Below are positions 55,043 through 62,415 of a stretch of 64,000 nt of DNA, in pieces (position 1 is the stretch's first letter; each line of letters starts with the position of its first letter). The DNA is taken from NCBI RefSeq assembly GCF_037076565.1, contig NZ_AP029028.1:2046001-2110000 (forward strand), in the 5' to 3' direction. The position numbers were made by a program, and so were the translations under genes. This DNA comes from Herbaspirillum sp. DW155 (GTDB taxonomy: Bacteria; Pseudomonadota; Gammaproteobacteria; Burkholderiales; Burkholderiaceae_D). The notes under the pieces are model-generated. The model saw nothing but the letters and a program-made list of their open reading frames with translations, was not told the DNA's origin and did not search any database.

Positions 55043-55220
55043 CGCCACTCCATCGCAAGTTATTTGCCGGGAAGCCCTCAACCGGCGCGGATGCTTTCAG
55101 CCAAGTGAAGGGGGGTATCGGCCTGGCTGAGGCTTTTGGTGAATTCGGTAATCAAATTTTTTGTTCGTAAGCCGGCGAGACGCTGCGCGGATTTGATCGA
55201 TAGCGGTTCGCCTGAGAAGA

Positions 55221-55259
55221 ATATTAGAACTTCTAATTTCAATGGTCAACAGAATTTCT
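55221..55259 (-). promoter_or_regulatory. Leftward early promoter (PL-like) with two repressor operators
   Basis: On the minus strand, TTGACC (55249-55244) and TAATAT (55226-55221) have a 17-bp spacer. A 9-bp operator AGAAGTTCT overlaps the -10, and AGAAATTCT abuts the -35 with one base between. The rightward promoter has the same spacing and operator placement. Confidence 0.85.
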
Positions 55260-55442
55260 TATTATTTTCTAATAAATTTTGGGTGTGGTTTTTTGATTAA
55301 GTGGGGCGTTTGAATCTCGATTAACTCGCTTTTCTGTAGTGCAATAGCCTGACAGCTAGCTGTCAAAAACATATTAACTTGTCATACCGCAAACGTTACC
55401 GCCGATGTATTCTCTTCATAGCACGAGAATTACAAAATGAAA

Positions 55443-55484
55443 TTGATGCGTCAGGGGCTCGAAATATACTGTATAAATATACAG
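55443..55484 (+). promoter_or_regulatory. SOS promoter with LexA box
   Basis: TTGATG (55443-55448) and TATACT (55465-55470) with a 16-bp spacer. A LexA-type box CTGTATAAATATACAG (55469-55484) overlaps the -10 and the start. It is nearly identical to the E. coli consensus CTGT-N8-ACAG. Confidence 0.85.
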
Positions 55485-55524
55485 TTATCAGGGCATGCAA
55501 AATGTTGCCGGGGGCGATGAATAT

Positions 55525-55713
55525 ATGGCTACAACTCAAGAGGATGAATTGATGAGGGCATTCCGAGAACTGGAGCCCAAGTACAAAGATTTGGTGGTGC
55601 GGATGGTGAAGGATCAGGCGGCCGCGTGCATAAATCGCCGCCCCAAGCTGAGGCTGGTATCAGTTGGCGGCCACTTCCCGCGCAGCGGCGATGCCAGAGC
55701 GAAGGGCGCGTAA
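55525..55713 (+). CDS. Small SOS-controlled prophage protein (candidate anti-repressor)
   Basis: 62 residues from ATG at 55525; an in-frame ATG at 55495 would give 72. Helical N-terminal part (TTQEDELMRAFRELEPKYKDLVVRMVKD), basic C-terminus. It lies directly downstream of a LexA box and runs into the 3' end of the convergent repressor gene by 54 bp. Small LexA-controlled anti-repressors are known for several phages; this role is inference from position and regulation. Confidence 0.65.
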   Translation: MATTQEDELMRAFRELEPKYKDLVVRMVKDQAAACINRRPKLRLVSVGGHFPRSGDARAKGA

Positions 55714-56088
55714 TGCAAGCTCACGCGCCTCCTTGTTAGCTTGAATATAGAGGCTGATGACCTCAGCAATTTCTGTGGCTGTTTCTTCTCGGATATATTC
55801 CGGCGTCGGAGAATCTCCGCGAGGAAGGTCACGCGTCAATTCGCGGCTGATGGTGCGAGGATCGACCTCGATCACGTTGCAAATTGCGACAAGGGCGTTC
55901 AGGTTCAGCTGAATGCGCCCGTTCAGATACTGGGCAATCGTGCTCTGAGTTCCAAGATTGGTCTGCTTAGCAAGCCACTCTTGCGAAGCGCCCACATGGG
56001 TCTCTTTGTATTTTGTCCACGCCGCTTTTAGATTCTTCGCAGCAAGAATCTCCCATTCGGTCAGTGGTCTTTTGTCAATGGTCGCCAT
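55660..56088 (-). CDS. CI-like phage repressor (XRE family)
   Basis: 142 residues. A helix-turn-helix of XRE type (LAAKNLKAAWTKYKETHVGASQEWLAKQTNLGTQSTIAQYLNGRIQLNLNALVAICNVIEVDPRTIS) is followed by a helical C-terminus. There is no LexA/CI peptidase domain, so SOS induction cannot work by self-cleavage. This makes an anti-repressor more plausible. It is divergent from the Cro-like gene and flanked by operators. Confidence 0.82.
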   Translation of the reverse strand: MATIDKRPLTEWEILAAKNLKAAWTKYKETHVGASQEWLAKQTNLGTQSTIAQYLNGRIQLNLNALVAICNVIEVDPRTISRELTRDLPRGDSPTPEYIREETATEIAEVISLYIQANKEARELALRALRSGIAAAREVAAN

Positions 56089-56135
56089 GATTCAATTGTA
56101 AATAGAGCATCGGATGGCCTTCGAGCTTCTTGATA

Positions 56136-56174
56136 AGAAGTTCTGTTGACTATGGCTATTAGAAGTTCTACTAT
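56136..56174 (+). promoter_or_regulatory. Rightward early promoter (PR-like) with two operators
   Basis: AGAAGTTCT (56136-56144), one base, TTGACT (56146-56151), 17-bp spacer, TACTAT (56169-56174), with a second AGAAGTTCT at 56161-56169 overlapping the -10. The ATG of the next gene begins 8 nt after the -10, as in leaderless transcripts. Confidence 0.87.
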
Positions 56175-56181
56175 TTTGGCT

Positions 56182-56400
56182 ATGAACACTTGCAAACAAA
56201 TCCGCGAGCAACTTGGCCTTACTCAGCGCGCATTGGCCCAGGTCCTTGGCTGCACGCAGAGCAATGTTTCCCAATATGAAAACGATGCGCATGGCATGCC
56301 CGTCGAAACCGCCAAGGTTTTGATCGAGTACGCAAAAACACGTGGTGTGAGCATTTCGTTTGAGGATGTTTATGTGGTGCCAGGCGCCCAGGATTCCTAA
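56182..56400 (+). CDS. Cro-like regulator (leaderless mRNA likely)
   Basis: 72 residues. MNTCKQIREQLGLTQRALAQVLGCTQSNVSQYENDAHGMPVETAKVLIEYAKTRGV is an XRE helix-turn-helix. Its ATG is at the expected transcription start and no ribosome site precedes it. It is divergent from the repressor and is first in the rightward operon, as cro is in lambda. Confidence 0.85.
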   Translation: MNTCKQIREQLGLTQRALAQVLGCTQSNVSQYENDAHGMPVETAKVLIEYAKTRGVSISFEDVYVVPGAQDS

Positions 56401-56464
56401 TGCTTTTGCACTTGCGGTCTGCGGGAGTTTTATTCCGGCTATCTGTTTGAAGCTTGTCCGACGA

Positions 56465-56492
56465 CTCAGCCGATATTGGCTGAGCGATTTTA
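56465..56492 (+). terminator. Terminator-like hairpin after the Cro-like gene
   Basis: CTCAGCC (56465-56471), loop GATATT, GGCTGAG (56478-56484), then CGATTTTAT. The position matches lambda tR1. The T-run is short, so partial termination is likely. Confidence 0.55.
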
Positions 56493-56532
56493 TAGATTTC
56501 ATTTTCCCCTCCATAAAAATTTCAGGTGCCAC

Positions 56533-56751
56533 ATGAGAACCCGTGCCGCGTATCGCAATGAGGTCAAGACCCGAGTGCCAGACCACGTATACAGCGCGCT
56601 GCTGCTGTATATGCAGCTGAACCAGCTGGACAGCGTATCGGCGGCTTTGGCTCGGATTGCAGCGCAGCATTTGCTTGGCTCAGTTGGCATCTTGCCGGCG
56701 CAGTTGGCCGGTGTCAGTGCCGATGCGTCCCAACCTGGGCCGCATCAATGA
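56533..56751 (+). CDS. Small ribbon-helix-helix-like phage protein
   Basis: 72 residues. RNEVKTRVPDHVYSALLLYMQLNQLDSVSAALARIAAQHL has the spacing of a RHH DNA-binding fold. AGGTG lies upstream of the ATG at 56533. It overlaps the next gene by ATGA. Confidence 0.62.
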   Translation: MRTRAAYRNEVKTRVPDHVYSALLLYMQLNQLDSVSAALARIAAQHLLGSVGILPAQLAGVSADASQPGPHQ

Positions 56752-56945
56752 TTCGCCGAAAAATGCAGGTAGACCTGCCGAAAGAGGAGGCCGACAGCCT
56801 GGAAGTGCGGGCTGCGATGCAGGGTGTTCCTACCGAAAAGCTTCTCTCGTATCACGTGCTTAAAAGCTATCGCGGCGTATTGCATCCCGAAGTTCAGGCG
56901 TTTGAGCATGGGGACATGTTGGGCCAACCTGGGACAAAGAAATGA
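56748..56945 (+). CDS. Small ribbon-helix-helix-like phage protein
   Basis: 65 residues. RKMQVDLPKEEADSLEVRAAMQGVPTEKLLSYHVLKS resembles a RHH fold. ATGA overlaps both neighbours. Function unknown. Confidence 0.6.
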   Translation: MIRRKMQVDLPKEEADSLEVRAAMQGVPTEKLLSYHVLKSYRGVLHPEVQAFEHGDMLGQPGTKK

Positions 56946-57280
56946 TTGGCGCGCAATCGGGGGCCGATCTGGCCCGTCAAGATGCCATGCGCGCGGCGGA
57001 CCATGCTGACCGTGTATGCAGCGAATGGACGGACCAGGCGCTGGCGGCTTTTCGAAAATACGCAACTGAGCATGCCATGTTTGCCACCGAAGACGTCAGC
57101 ACCGCGTCTGCCGACGTGCCGCCACCTCCCGATAAGCGCGCATGGGGATCTGTGGCCATAAAGGCCTGCGCCGCTGGGGTTTGCGAGAAGGCTGGCATGG
57201 GCGTTTCCAAGCTGCCTCATGCGCATCACCGCCCCATCACCATCTGGATGTCGAAGATCTACCAAGGAGCCATCAAATGA
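56942..57280 (+). CDS. Hypothetical phage protein
   Basis: 112 residues, helical, with Ala-rich and Pro-rich stretches (ASADVPPPPDKR). Overlaps its neighbours by ATGA. No family recognised. Confidence 0.6.
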   Translation: MIGAQSGADLARQDAMRAADHADRVCSEWTDQALAAFRKYATEHAMFATEDVSTASADVPPPPDKRAWGSVAIKACAAGVCEKAGMGVSKLPHAHHRPITIWMSKIYQGAIK

Positions 57281-57627
57281 GTGCATTTTGTGTATTCGGC
57301 GTGAGCCGCTCGGACTGCATGCGCATCGCTGAAAAGAAAGTGAAGTTCTACGACGACGAGAAGAAGCGCAACCTCACCAAGGAGGAGTGGTGCGCCAAGG
57401 TTGATGCGCTCGCGCAGGATCTGTTCAACACGACCACGCGGCATCGCCAGGTGAGCCCGGCCTTCGATGCGCCCCAGTTCGCACGCGAATGGGCTGCGCT
57501 CGCAGTGCGCGGCGACCAGGTGAAGGGCGCTGATATCCGGGTGCGCAATGTAGTGCTGGATGGCGAGGGCAAGCCTGTGCAGCGCAAGGGCAAGGTCCTC
57601 ATGACCTGGCAGCACTTCGCGGGCTGA
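57277..57627 (+). CDS. Hypothetical phage protein
   Basis: 116 residues from the ATG at 57277, with GGAG 8 nt upstream. SRSDCMRIAEKKVKFYDDEKKRNLTKEEWCAKVDALAQ and a C-terminal MTWQHFAG. Family unknown. Confidence 0.65.
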   Translation: MSAFCVFGVSRSDCMRIAEKKVKFYDDEKKRNLTKEEWCAKVDALAQDLFNTTTRHRQVSPAFDAPQFAREWAALAVRGDQVKGADIRVRNVVLDGEGKPVQRKGKVLMTWQHFAG

Positions 57628-57630
57628 AAC

Positions 57631-57897
57631 GTGATGCGAGCAGAACAGCAAAAGGGCGGGGCTCTTGCCAAGTTGGCCGGCATCTTCTGCCGGGAGCCGC
57701 AGTTCCGCGCGTTCCTGGATGCGAGGTGGCAAGACGACGCGCCCTATGACACCTCGGAGAAGGCAGCTGATCTGGTGCGCCGGGTCTGCGAGGTGGACAA
57801 ACGCAGCAAGCTAGATCACGACCCTGCTGCCGCTGAGCGCTTTCATGACCGCATTCGCATCCCATATGTGAATTGGCAACTGGGGCGATCTGCATGA
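57631..57897 (+). CDS. Hypothetical phage protein
   Basis: 88 residues from GTG (57631) or 87 from the following ATG. KLAGIFCREPQFRAFLD and AADLVRRVCEVDKRSKLDHDPAAAERFHDRI are likely helical. Unknown; its stop overlaps the methyltransferase start. Confidence 0.62.
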   Translation: MMRAEQQKGGALAKLAGIFCREPQFRAFLDARWQDDAPYDTSEKAADLVRRVCEVDKRSKLDHDPAAAERFHDRIRIPYVNWQLGRSA

Positions 57898-58328
57898 GCG
57901 GCCATTTTTCTTCTGCCACCCCTGAGTGGTACACGCCACAAGAGGTGTTTGACTCCCTCAATAGCGAATTCTCCTTCACGCTTGACCCGTGCTCTACGCA
58001 CGAGAACGCCAAATGCGCACGGCATTTCACCAAGGACGATGATGGCCTCGCCCAGAGCTGGCATGGGGAGAGGGTTTTCATGAACCCACCATATGGCCGT
58101 GAAATAGCCGATTGGATGAGAAAGGCTTATGAGGCCAGTTGCCATTACGGCGCACTTGCCGTCTGCCTCGTCCCGGCCCGTACTGACACCAGCTGGTGGC
58201 ACGAGTATGCGATGAAGGGCGAGGTACGTTTCTTGCGGGGCAGGCTCAAGTTCGGCGGCGCAAAGACAAATGCTCCCTTTCCCTCGGCGGTGGTCGTCTT
58301 TCGTCCTCTGCTCACATTTCCTCGGTGA
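57894..58328 (+). CDS. Phage N-6-adenine DNA methyltransferase (Dam family)
   Basis: 144 residues. ATPEWYTPQEVFDSLNSEFSFTLDPC at the start and VFMNPPYGREIADWMRKA with the catalytic N-P-P-Y identify a phage adenine methyltransferase. FGGAKTNAPFPSAVVVF is the usual C-terminus. It overlaps the previous gene by ATGA. Confidence 0.9.
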   Translation: MSGHFSSATPEWYTPQEVFDSLNSEFSFTLDPCSTHENAKCARHFTKDDDGLAQSWHGERVFMNPPYGREIADWMRKAYEASCHYGALAVCLVPARTDTSWWHEYAMKGEVRFLRGRLKFGGAKTNAPFPSAVVVFRPLLTFPR

Positions 58329-58333
58329 GCGCT

Positions 58334-58768
58334 ATGAGAAGAAGCCCGCTCAAGCCTGGATCAAAGCCCATGAAGCGCACCGGGTTTGCGAGGCCTGGCG
58401 CCGGCCTGCTGCGCGTCGCATCGTCCCAGATGAAGGCGCGCAAGGCCTCCAAGCCCAAGATGACCAAAATCCGCGCCAGTGCCCACGATCAGGAATGCAC
58501 GCTGCGCTTCCCGCTGGTGTGCAACCACCGCACCGATACCACCGTGCTTTGCCACAGCAACCAGCTGAAGGACGGCAAGGGCATGGGCCTGAAGGCACCG
58601 GATACCCGCGCCGCATATGGCTGCAGCTCATGCCATGACGTGCTGGACGGCCGAGCGCCGCGTCCCGCAGGCATGACTCACGAACAGATGCTTGAGCGCT
58701 TCGAAGAGGCGGTTCAGCTGACCCACCAAGTTCTGACCCGCAAGGGTTTGTTGAAAGTTGACGAATGA
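58334..58768 (+). CDS. DUF1364/YbcO-like nuclease-domain protein
   Basis: 144 residues. A basic N-terminus (MRRSPLKPGSKPMKRTGF) precedes a Cys/His region (CTLRFPLVCNHRTDTTVLCHSNQ...GCSSCHDVLDGR), a zinc-finger HNH-type pattern of the DUF1364/YbcO family. Such proteins occur in phage nin-like regions. Overlaps the next gene by ATGA. Confidence 0.82.
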   Translation: MRRSPLKPGSKPMKRTGFARPGAGLLRVASSQMKARKASKPKMTKIRASAHDQECTLRFPLVCNHRTDTTVLCHSNQLKDGKGMGLKAPDTRAAYGCSSCHDVLDGRAPRPAGMTHEQMLERFEEAVQLTHQVLTRKGLLKVDE

Positions 58769-59013
58769 GTATCGAGCTCACCATCAAAGTCTGGCAGCGG
58801 TCCTTGCCGGCGTCTCCGAAGATTGTCCTGCTGGCGCTGGCTGACCAGGCGGGGCAAGACGGAAAGTGCTCTCCACGAATCCGCGATCTGGCAGAAAAGG
58901 TGGGGATGAGCCCGCATTCCGTCAGGACTAATCTGGAGCAGCTGGAGGGCATGGGCGCTGTGATTTGCGAGCGCCACGCCTTCCGCCCGTCCACATTCCG
59001 GGTGCTCGGATGA
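58765..59013 (+). CDS. Winged-helix phage protein
   Basis: 82 residues. KIVLLALADQAGQDGKCSPRIRDLAEKVGMSPHSVRTNLEQLEGMGAVICERHAF is a winged helix-turn-helix similar in style to the N-terminal domain of the next gene. It may be a small replication or regulatory partner. Confidence 0.72.
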   Translation: MSIELTIKVWQRSLPASPKIVLLALADQAGQDGKCSPRIRDLAEKVGMSPHSVRTNLEQLEGMGAVICERHAFRPSTFRVLG

Positions 59014-59981
59014 GTATCGAGGCCATGCAATGGGCGTTCCAGCAGGATATCAAGCCTGCTTCGATGAAGTTCGTCCTGGTTTCTCTCGGCGACAACGCCC
59101 AGCACGATGGCATGGCATGGCCTTCGATTGCGGCGCTGTGCGAGAAGACCGGATTGGACCGCAAGACAGTGATTTCGGCTTTGAATCGTCTGGAGCAAGC
59201 CGGCTATCTCTCGGACAGCGGCAAGCGGACGGGCAACACGGGGCAGGTGAAGGTCTACAGGTTCAACTTTGATCGCCTTAAGGATACCGAAAACGGAACG
59301 GTACCGAAATCGGAACAGTTCCGAAATTCCCGTCAAAGAGTACCGAAAACGACGGGTAACAGTACCGTTTTTCCGTCTAAGAGTACCGAAAACGGTACAC
59401 GGAACCCACAAGAACCCAAAGAACCATCAGGGAACCCACAAGGCGCGCCTGCGGCGCCTGCCACTGAACCGGTTTGGAAACCCTTGCAGGCTCTGACCGC
59501 TGCTGGCGTCGAGAAGCAGACGGCGAAGGATTGGCTTGCGTTGCGTAAGGCGAAGAAGGCGCCGGTCACAGAGACGGTTTTCCACCTGGCGGCAGAGGCG
59601 GCGCAGCAAGCCGGGGTGACGCTGCAGAAGGCGCTGGAGATCTGCTGCGTTCGCGGCTGGACCGGCTACAAGGCCGAATGGATCAAGAAGCATCTGGCTG
59701 AGGAGGGCGCCGGCACTGGTGGCGCATGGTTCGCGACGGAGCAGGGCGTGATCGCCAAGGCAGCGGATCTGGGCCTCAAGACCATCCCTGGCGAATCGGC
59801 GTTCTCGCTGAAGCAGCGGGTGCAGGAGGCCATCGACAACGGCGGCAGGCCGCCCATGACCGTATCCGGCCAGCGCGTGGTACCGGCGCAAGCCAAGGAC
59901 GAGGGCAAGGCCGAGGTCTCGCCCGAAAACCGCAACGCCGCCCTGCAGGCAGCACGCGGGCTGAAGAAGAAGGTGGCGTGA
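59010..59981 (+). CDS. Phage replication initiator-like protein with internal iterons
   Basis: 323 residues. An N-terminal winged helix (FVLVSLGDNAQHDGMAWPSIAALCEKTGLDRKTVISALNRLEQAGYLSDSG) is followed by a low-complexity linker (about 90-160) coded by the iteron repeats, then a C-terminal domain (about 160-323). This is the layout of lambda O-type initiators, where the origin lies inside the gene. Overlaps the preceding gene by ATGA. Confidence 0.82.
   Translation: MSIEAMQWAFQQDIKPASMKFVLVSLGDNAQHDGMAWPSIAALCEKTGLDRKTVISALNRLEQAGYLSDSGKRTGNTGQVKVYRFNFDRLKDTENGTVPKSEQFRNSRQRVPKTTGNSTVFPSKSTENGTRNPQEPKEPSGNPQGAPAAPATEPVWKPLQALTAAGVEKQTAKDWLALRKAKKAPVTETVFHLAAEAAQQAGVTLQKALEICCVRGWTGYKAEWIKKHLAEEGAGTGGAWFATEQGVIAKAADLGLKTIPGESAFSLKQRVQEAIDNGGRPPMTVSGQRVVPAQAKDEGKAEVSPENRNAALQAARGLKKKVA
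59285..59395 (+). repeat. Iteron-like repeats (candidate prophage origin)
   Basis: TACCGAAAACGG-type 12-mers at 59285, 59302, 59341 and 59384, a degenerate copy at 59319 and an inverted copy at 59363-59375. The first three are 17 bp apart. They lie inside the replication gene between its two domains. Confidence 0.75.
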
Positions 59982-60199
59982 TGCGCTGCCTGGATTGCTC
60001 GCACTGTGATCTGCGCAGCAAACCAGAAATGGCCCGGCGGGGCTTTGCGATTTGCAAGTTTGTCGCATCGGCCACCTACCCGAGCACCACGGCGCAGCGT
60101 GATTGCAGCCACTTCCAGGCTGCCGCGCAAGAGACAGTGACCAAGCGCGCAGCGTGGTTGCAGGCACAGCAAGAATTGTTCAGGCAGCAAATTATTTAA
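59981..60199 (+). CDS. Small Cys-rich phage protein
   Basis: 72 residues. MRCLDCSHCDL and CKF, CSHF give a probable zinc-binding Cys/His cluster. Common in phage early operons; function unknown. Overlaps the replication gene stop by one base (TGATG). Confidence 0.65.
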   Translation: MRCLDCSHCDLRSKPEMARRGFAICKFVASATYPSTTAQRDCSHFQAAAQETVTKRAAWLQAQQELFRQQII

Positions 60200-60212
60200 A
60201 GGGAGCATCAGC

Positions 60213-60491
60213 ATGGCAACTCGACGTAACGGACAGGTTCCCCCGCAGCGCAACCCCGGCCCGCCGTCCGCGAAAGATCGCCAGGTCGGCGGATCGCACT
60301 ACAAGGACATGGCCCTGGAGCCATGGGAGGCCATCGAGAAATGGATGACGCCCGAACAGGTGCGCGGCTACCACAAGGCCACGGCCATCGCATATCTCGC
60401 CCGCGAGGGCGCCAAGGGTGGTGACGAAGATATCGCCAAGGCTGCGCACCACTTGCAGCGCCTGGTCGAGATCAATGAGCAGCTGTCGTAA
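60213..60491 (+). CDS. DUF3310 phage protein
   Basis: 92 residues. DRQVGGSHYKDMALEPWEAIEKWMTPEQVRGYHKATAIAYLARE matches the DUF3310 pattern (GGxHY...). Phage proteins of this type are often annotated as nucleotide-kinase related. The exact role is unclear. Confidence 0.82.
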   Translation: MATRRNGQVPPQRNPGPPSAKDRQVGGSHYKDMALEPWEAIEKWMTPEQVRGYHKATAIAYLAREGAKGGDEDIAKAAHHLQRLVEINEQLS

Positions 60492-60503
60492 GGGGGGTGG
60501 CGC

Positions 60504-60806
60504 ATGAAGCTCTATCTTGCAGGGCCGATGACCGGGCTGCCAGACCTGAATTTCCCTCGGTTCCATGAGGAGGCTGCCCGCCTGCGCGCACTTGGCCATG
60601 AAATCGTGAATCCGGCCGAACTCAACCCGACCGGCAGCGACTGGTTGGAGTGCATGCGCACCGATATCCGCGAACTGGTGATGTGCGACGGTGTGGCGCT
60701 CCTGTCGGGATGGAAAAAATCCCGTGGTGCCACGCTGGAGCACGACATCGGCATGCGCCTGGGCCTTCATGTCATCGAGGCGGCCGAGCTGGTCGATCCC
60801 GTATGA
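60504..60806 (+). CDS. DUF4406 nucleoside-deoxyribosyltransferase-like protein
   Basis: 100 residues. MKLYLAGPMTGLPDLNFPRFHEEAARLRALGHEIVNPAEL and the ATLEHDIGMRLG block match DUF4406, related to nucleoside 2-deoxyribosyltransferases. Probably acts in phage nucleotide metabolism. Overlaps the next gene. Confidence 0.85.
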   Translation: MKLYLAGPMTGLPDLNFPRFHEEAARLRALGHEIVNPAELNPTGSDWLECMRTDIRELVMCDGVALLSGWKKSRGATLEHDIGMRLGLHVIEAAELVDPV

Positions 60807-61180
60807 AGCTTGTCGCCGTCACGCTGCCGTTCCCGGACAAGCGCTTGAACCCAAACAACGCCAGCGGCATGCATTGGTCTGCCACGTCGGGTTTGCGTAA
60901 GAAGGCGCATCTGGAGGGGTTTGTCCTGGCTCGGCAGGAGGCGCGAGCAGTTGCATGGTCGCCGGTGAAGGGTGATGTGCCGCTTCGAATCACTTTCGAG
61001 CTTCCGGACCGCCGTCCGCGTGACCGCGACAATTTACTTGCCGCGATGAAGGCGGGGCTTGATGGAGTGGCCGAGGCGCTTGGCGTGGACGATAGCCAAT
61101 TTGAGCCGGTGCTTTTGACGCGTCGCTACGGCCGCAAGCCTGGTGCCGTGCATATCGAAATTGGAGGGGCGTGCTCATGA
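60803..61180 (+). CDS. RusA-like Holliday-junction resolvase
   Basis: 125 residues. LPFPDKRLNPNNASGMHW, ITFELPDRRPRDRDNLLAAMKAGLDGVAEALGVDDSQ has the D-x-D/N-x4-K-x2-D active-site arrangement of RusA. It resolves branched phage DNA. ATGA overlaps both neighbours. Confidence 0.87.
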   Translation: MKLVAVTLPFPDKRLNPNNASGMHWSATSGLRKKAHLEGFVLARQEARAVAWSPVKGDVPLRITFELPDRRPRDRDNLLAAMKAGLDGVAEALGVDDSQFEPVLLTRRYGRKPGAVHIEIGGACS

Positions 61181-61644
61181 AGAAGCGAAACAAGGCCTAC
61201 AAGCCTGGGCGCATGGACGGCGACACCATCAAGTTGAAGATGCAGCCCTGGAAGGTGAAGGCAATCATGGACCCGCTGCTGGCGATCATCGATCAGCTGG
61301 AGCAGCACGGGACCATCGATGTGGCCAGTAATGGGGCGGCAGTCTTCAAGGATCAGGGCGACGGCCACTGGTATGACAGCGCGGTAGCCATTGCCGGCGT
61401 GGTCGAGGCATTCGAGATCCATGAGATTCGCATCGGCCAGGATCTGCGCCTGGATGGCCTGCGCAAGCTCGGCAAGGCGCTGGAATACGGCATGCCGATT
61501 GACTGCCACCAGACAGCCGCCGCACGCGAATCGCTCCAACACATCCGCGCCGCATCCCTCGAAATGACCGCTGGATACGCGCGCGACCTTATCAAGGATT
61601 TCCAGATCAAGGAAGGCCTGCTGGAAGCGGCCAAGGCCGCATAA
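61177..61644 (+). CDS. Hypothetical phage protein
   Basis: 155 residues from ATG at 61177. Helical, with TIDVASNGAAVFKDQGDGHWYDSAVAIAGVVEAFEIHEIR and MPIDCHQTAAARESLQHIRAASLEMT. No family assigned. Confidence 0.65.
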   Translation: MKKRNKAYKPGRMDGDTIKLKMQPWKVKAIMDPLLAIIDQLEQHGTIDVASNGAAVFKDQGDGHWYDSAVAIAGVVEAFEIHEIRIGQDLRLDGLRKLGKALEYGMPIDCHQTAAARESLQHIRAASLEMTAGYARDLIKDFQIKEGLLEAAKAA

Positions 61645-61661
61645 CAACCAAGGAGAGATAA

Positions 61662-62012
61662 ATGCAAAACATTCAAGAGTCTGCGCCCATGACACTGATT
61701 CAGCCTGCTCCGGTGGTGCGGGATCAGGACGGCTACTGGTTCCATCCCGACGAGCCTGACTTCGATGAGGACTGGAAGGCGTACAAGGCGTGGATCGACG
61801 CGCAGCGCCTGGAACTGAGGATCGATGACCTGACGGGCTATCCGGACCATGCCGCGCATCATCGCTATTTCGAGGAGGGCGATGCCAACATCAGCGACTG
61901 GGTGAGCGAGCGCCCTGCCGGGGAAGGCTGGTTCACGTTGTCGATCCACATGACCGAGGACAGCGCTGTGTGGGTATGGGCGCGTCGTCGCCCGGAAGGT
62001 GGTGCTGTATGA
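61662..62012 (+). CDS. Hypothetical phage protein
   Basis: 116 residues, acidic, many Trp/Asp (DQDGYWFHPDEPDFDEDWKAYKAWID). GGAGAG lies before the ATG. Unknown. Confidence 0.65.
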   Translation: MQNIQESAPMTLIQPAPVVRDQDGYWFHPDEPDFDEDWKAYKAWIDAQRLELRIDDLTGYPDHAAHHRYFEEGDANISDWVSERPAGEGWFTLSIHMTEDSAVWVWARRRPEGGAV

Positions 62013-62200
62013 CAGTCGCCGATTTGATCGAGGAGCTGCAGAAGCTCCCGCAGCACTATTCGGTTCTTCTCGTCACGCCTTGCGCGAATGGGGAAGGTTT
62101 GCCGAATGGAGAAGACTATTGGGTCATTGATGGCGTTAGCAAAGAAAGCGGCCTCGGCGAATTGGGCTCAGTGATTCGGATTGATGGGGGTGACCTGTGA
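62009..62200 (+). CDS. Hypothetical phage protein
   Basis: 63 residues. MTVADLIEELQKLPQHYSVLLVTPC. Overlaps both neighbours (ATGA, GTGA). Unknown function. Confidence 0.62.
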   Translation: MTVADLIEELQKLPQHYSVLLVTPCANGEGLPNGEDYWVIDGVSKESGLGELGSVIRIDGGDL

Positions 62201-62415
62201 GCACTGCAACCTTGTTCGACAACGCAATCGCTGCCTTGGGCCTGAAGAACGACACGGCTCTGTCGCGCTGCCTGGGTATCGATCCTCCAGCTATCAGCAA
62301 GATGCGCCACGAGAAGATCGGCGTCAGTGCAGCTGCAATGGTGCGCCTCAGCGAGGCCACGGGCTGGCCCACGAAGGAAATCAAGGCTGTGATCGCGGAA
62401 GGCGGTGCGCAATGA
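62197..62415 (+). CDS. Small XRE-like phage regulator
   Basis: 72 residues with a GTG start. ATLFDNAIAALGLKNDTALSRCLGIDPPAISKMRHEKIGVSAAAMVRLSEATGWPTKEI is a helix-turn-helix. It may regulate the right operon. Confidence 0.72.
   Translation: MSTATLFDNAIAALGLKNDTALSRCLGIDPPAISKMRHEKIGVSAAAMVRLSEATGWPTKEIKAVIAEGGAQ

Larger units (their letters stand above)
55043..55524. other. Prophage immunity intergenic region (left side)
   Basis: Contains the leftward promoter with two operators (55221-55259), an untranslated leader of about 170 nt before target 3, and the SOS-type promoter (55443-55484). No coding frame with a proper start is supported in the leader. Confidence 0.6.

Noticed and set aside
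55043-55213. A short frame in the leader of the leftward operon
   Set aside because: It lacks an ATG/GTG start and a ribosome site; only a TTG start giving 25 residues is possible.
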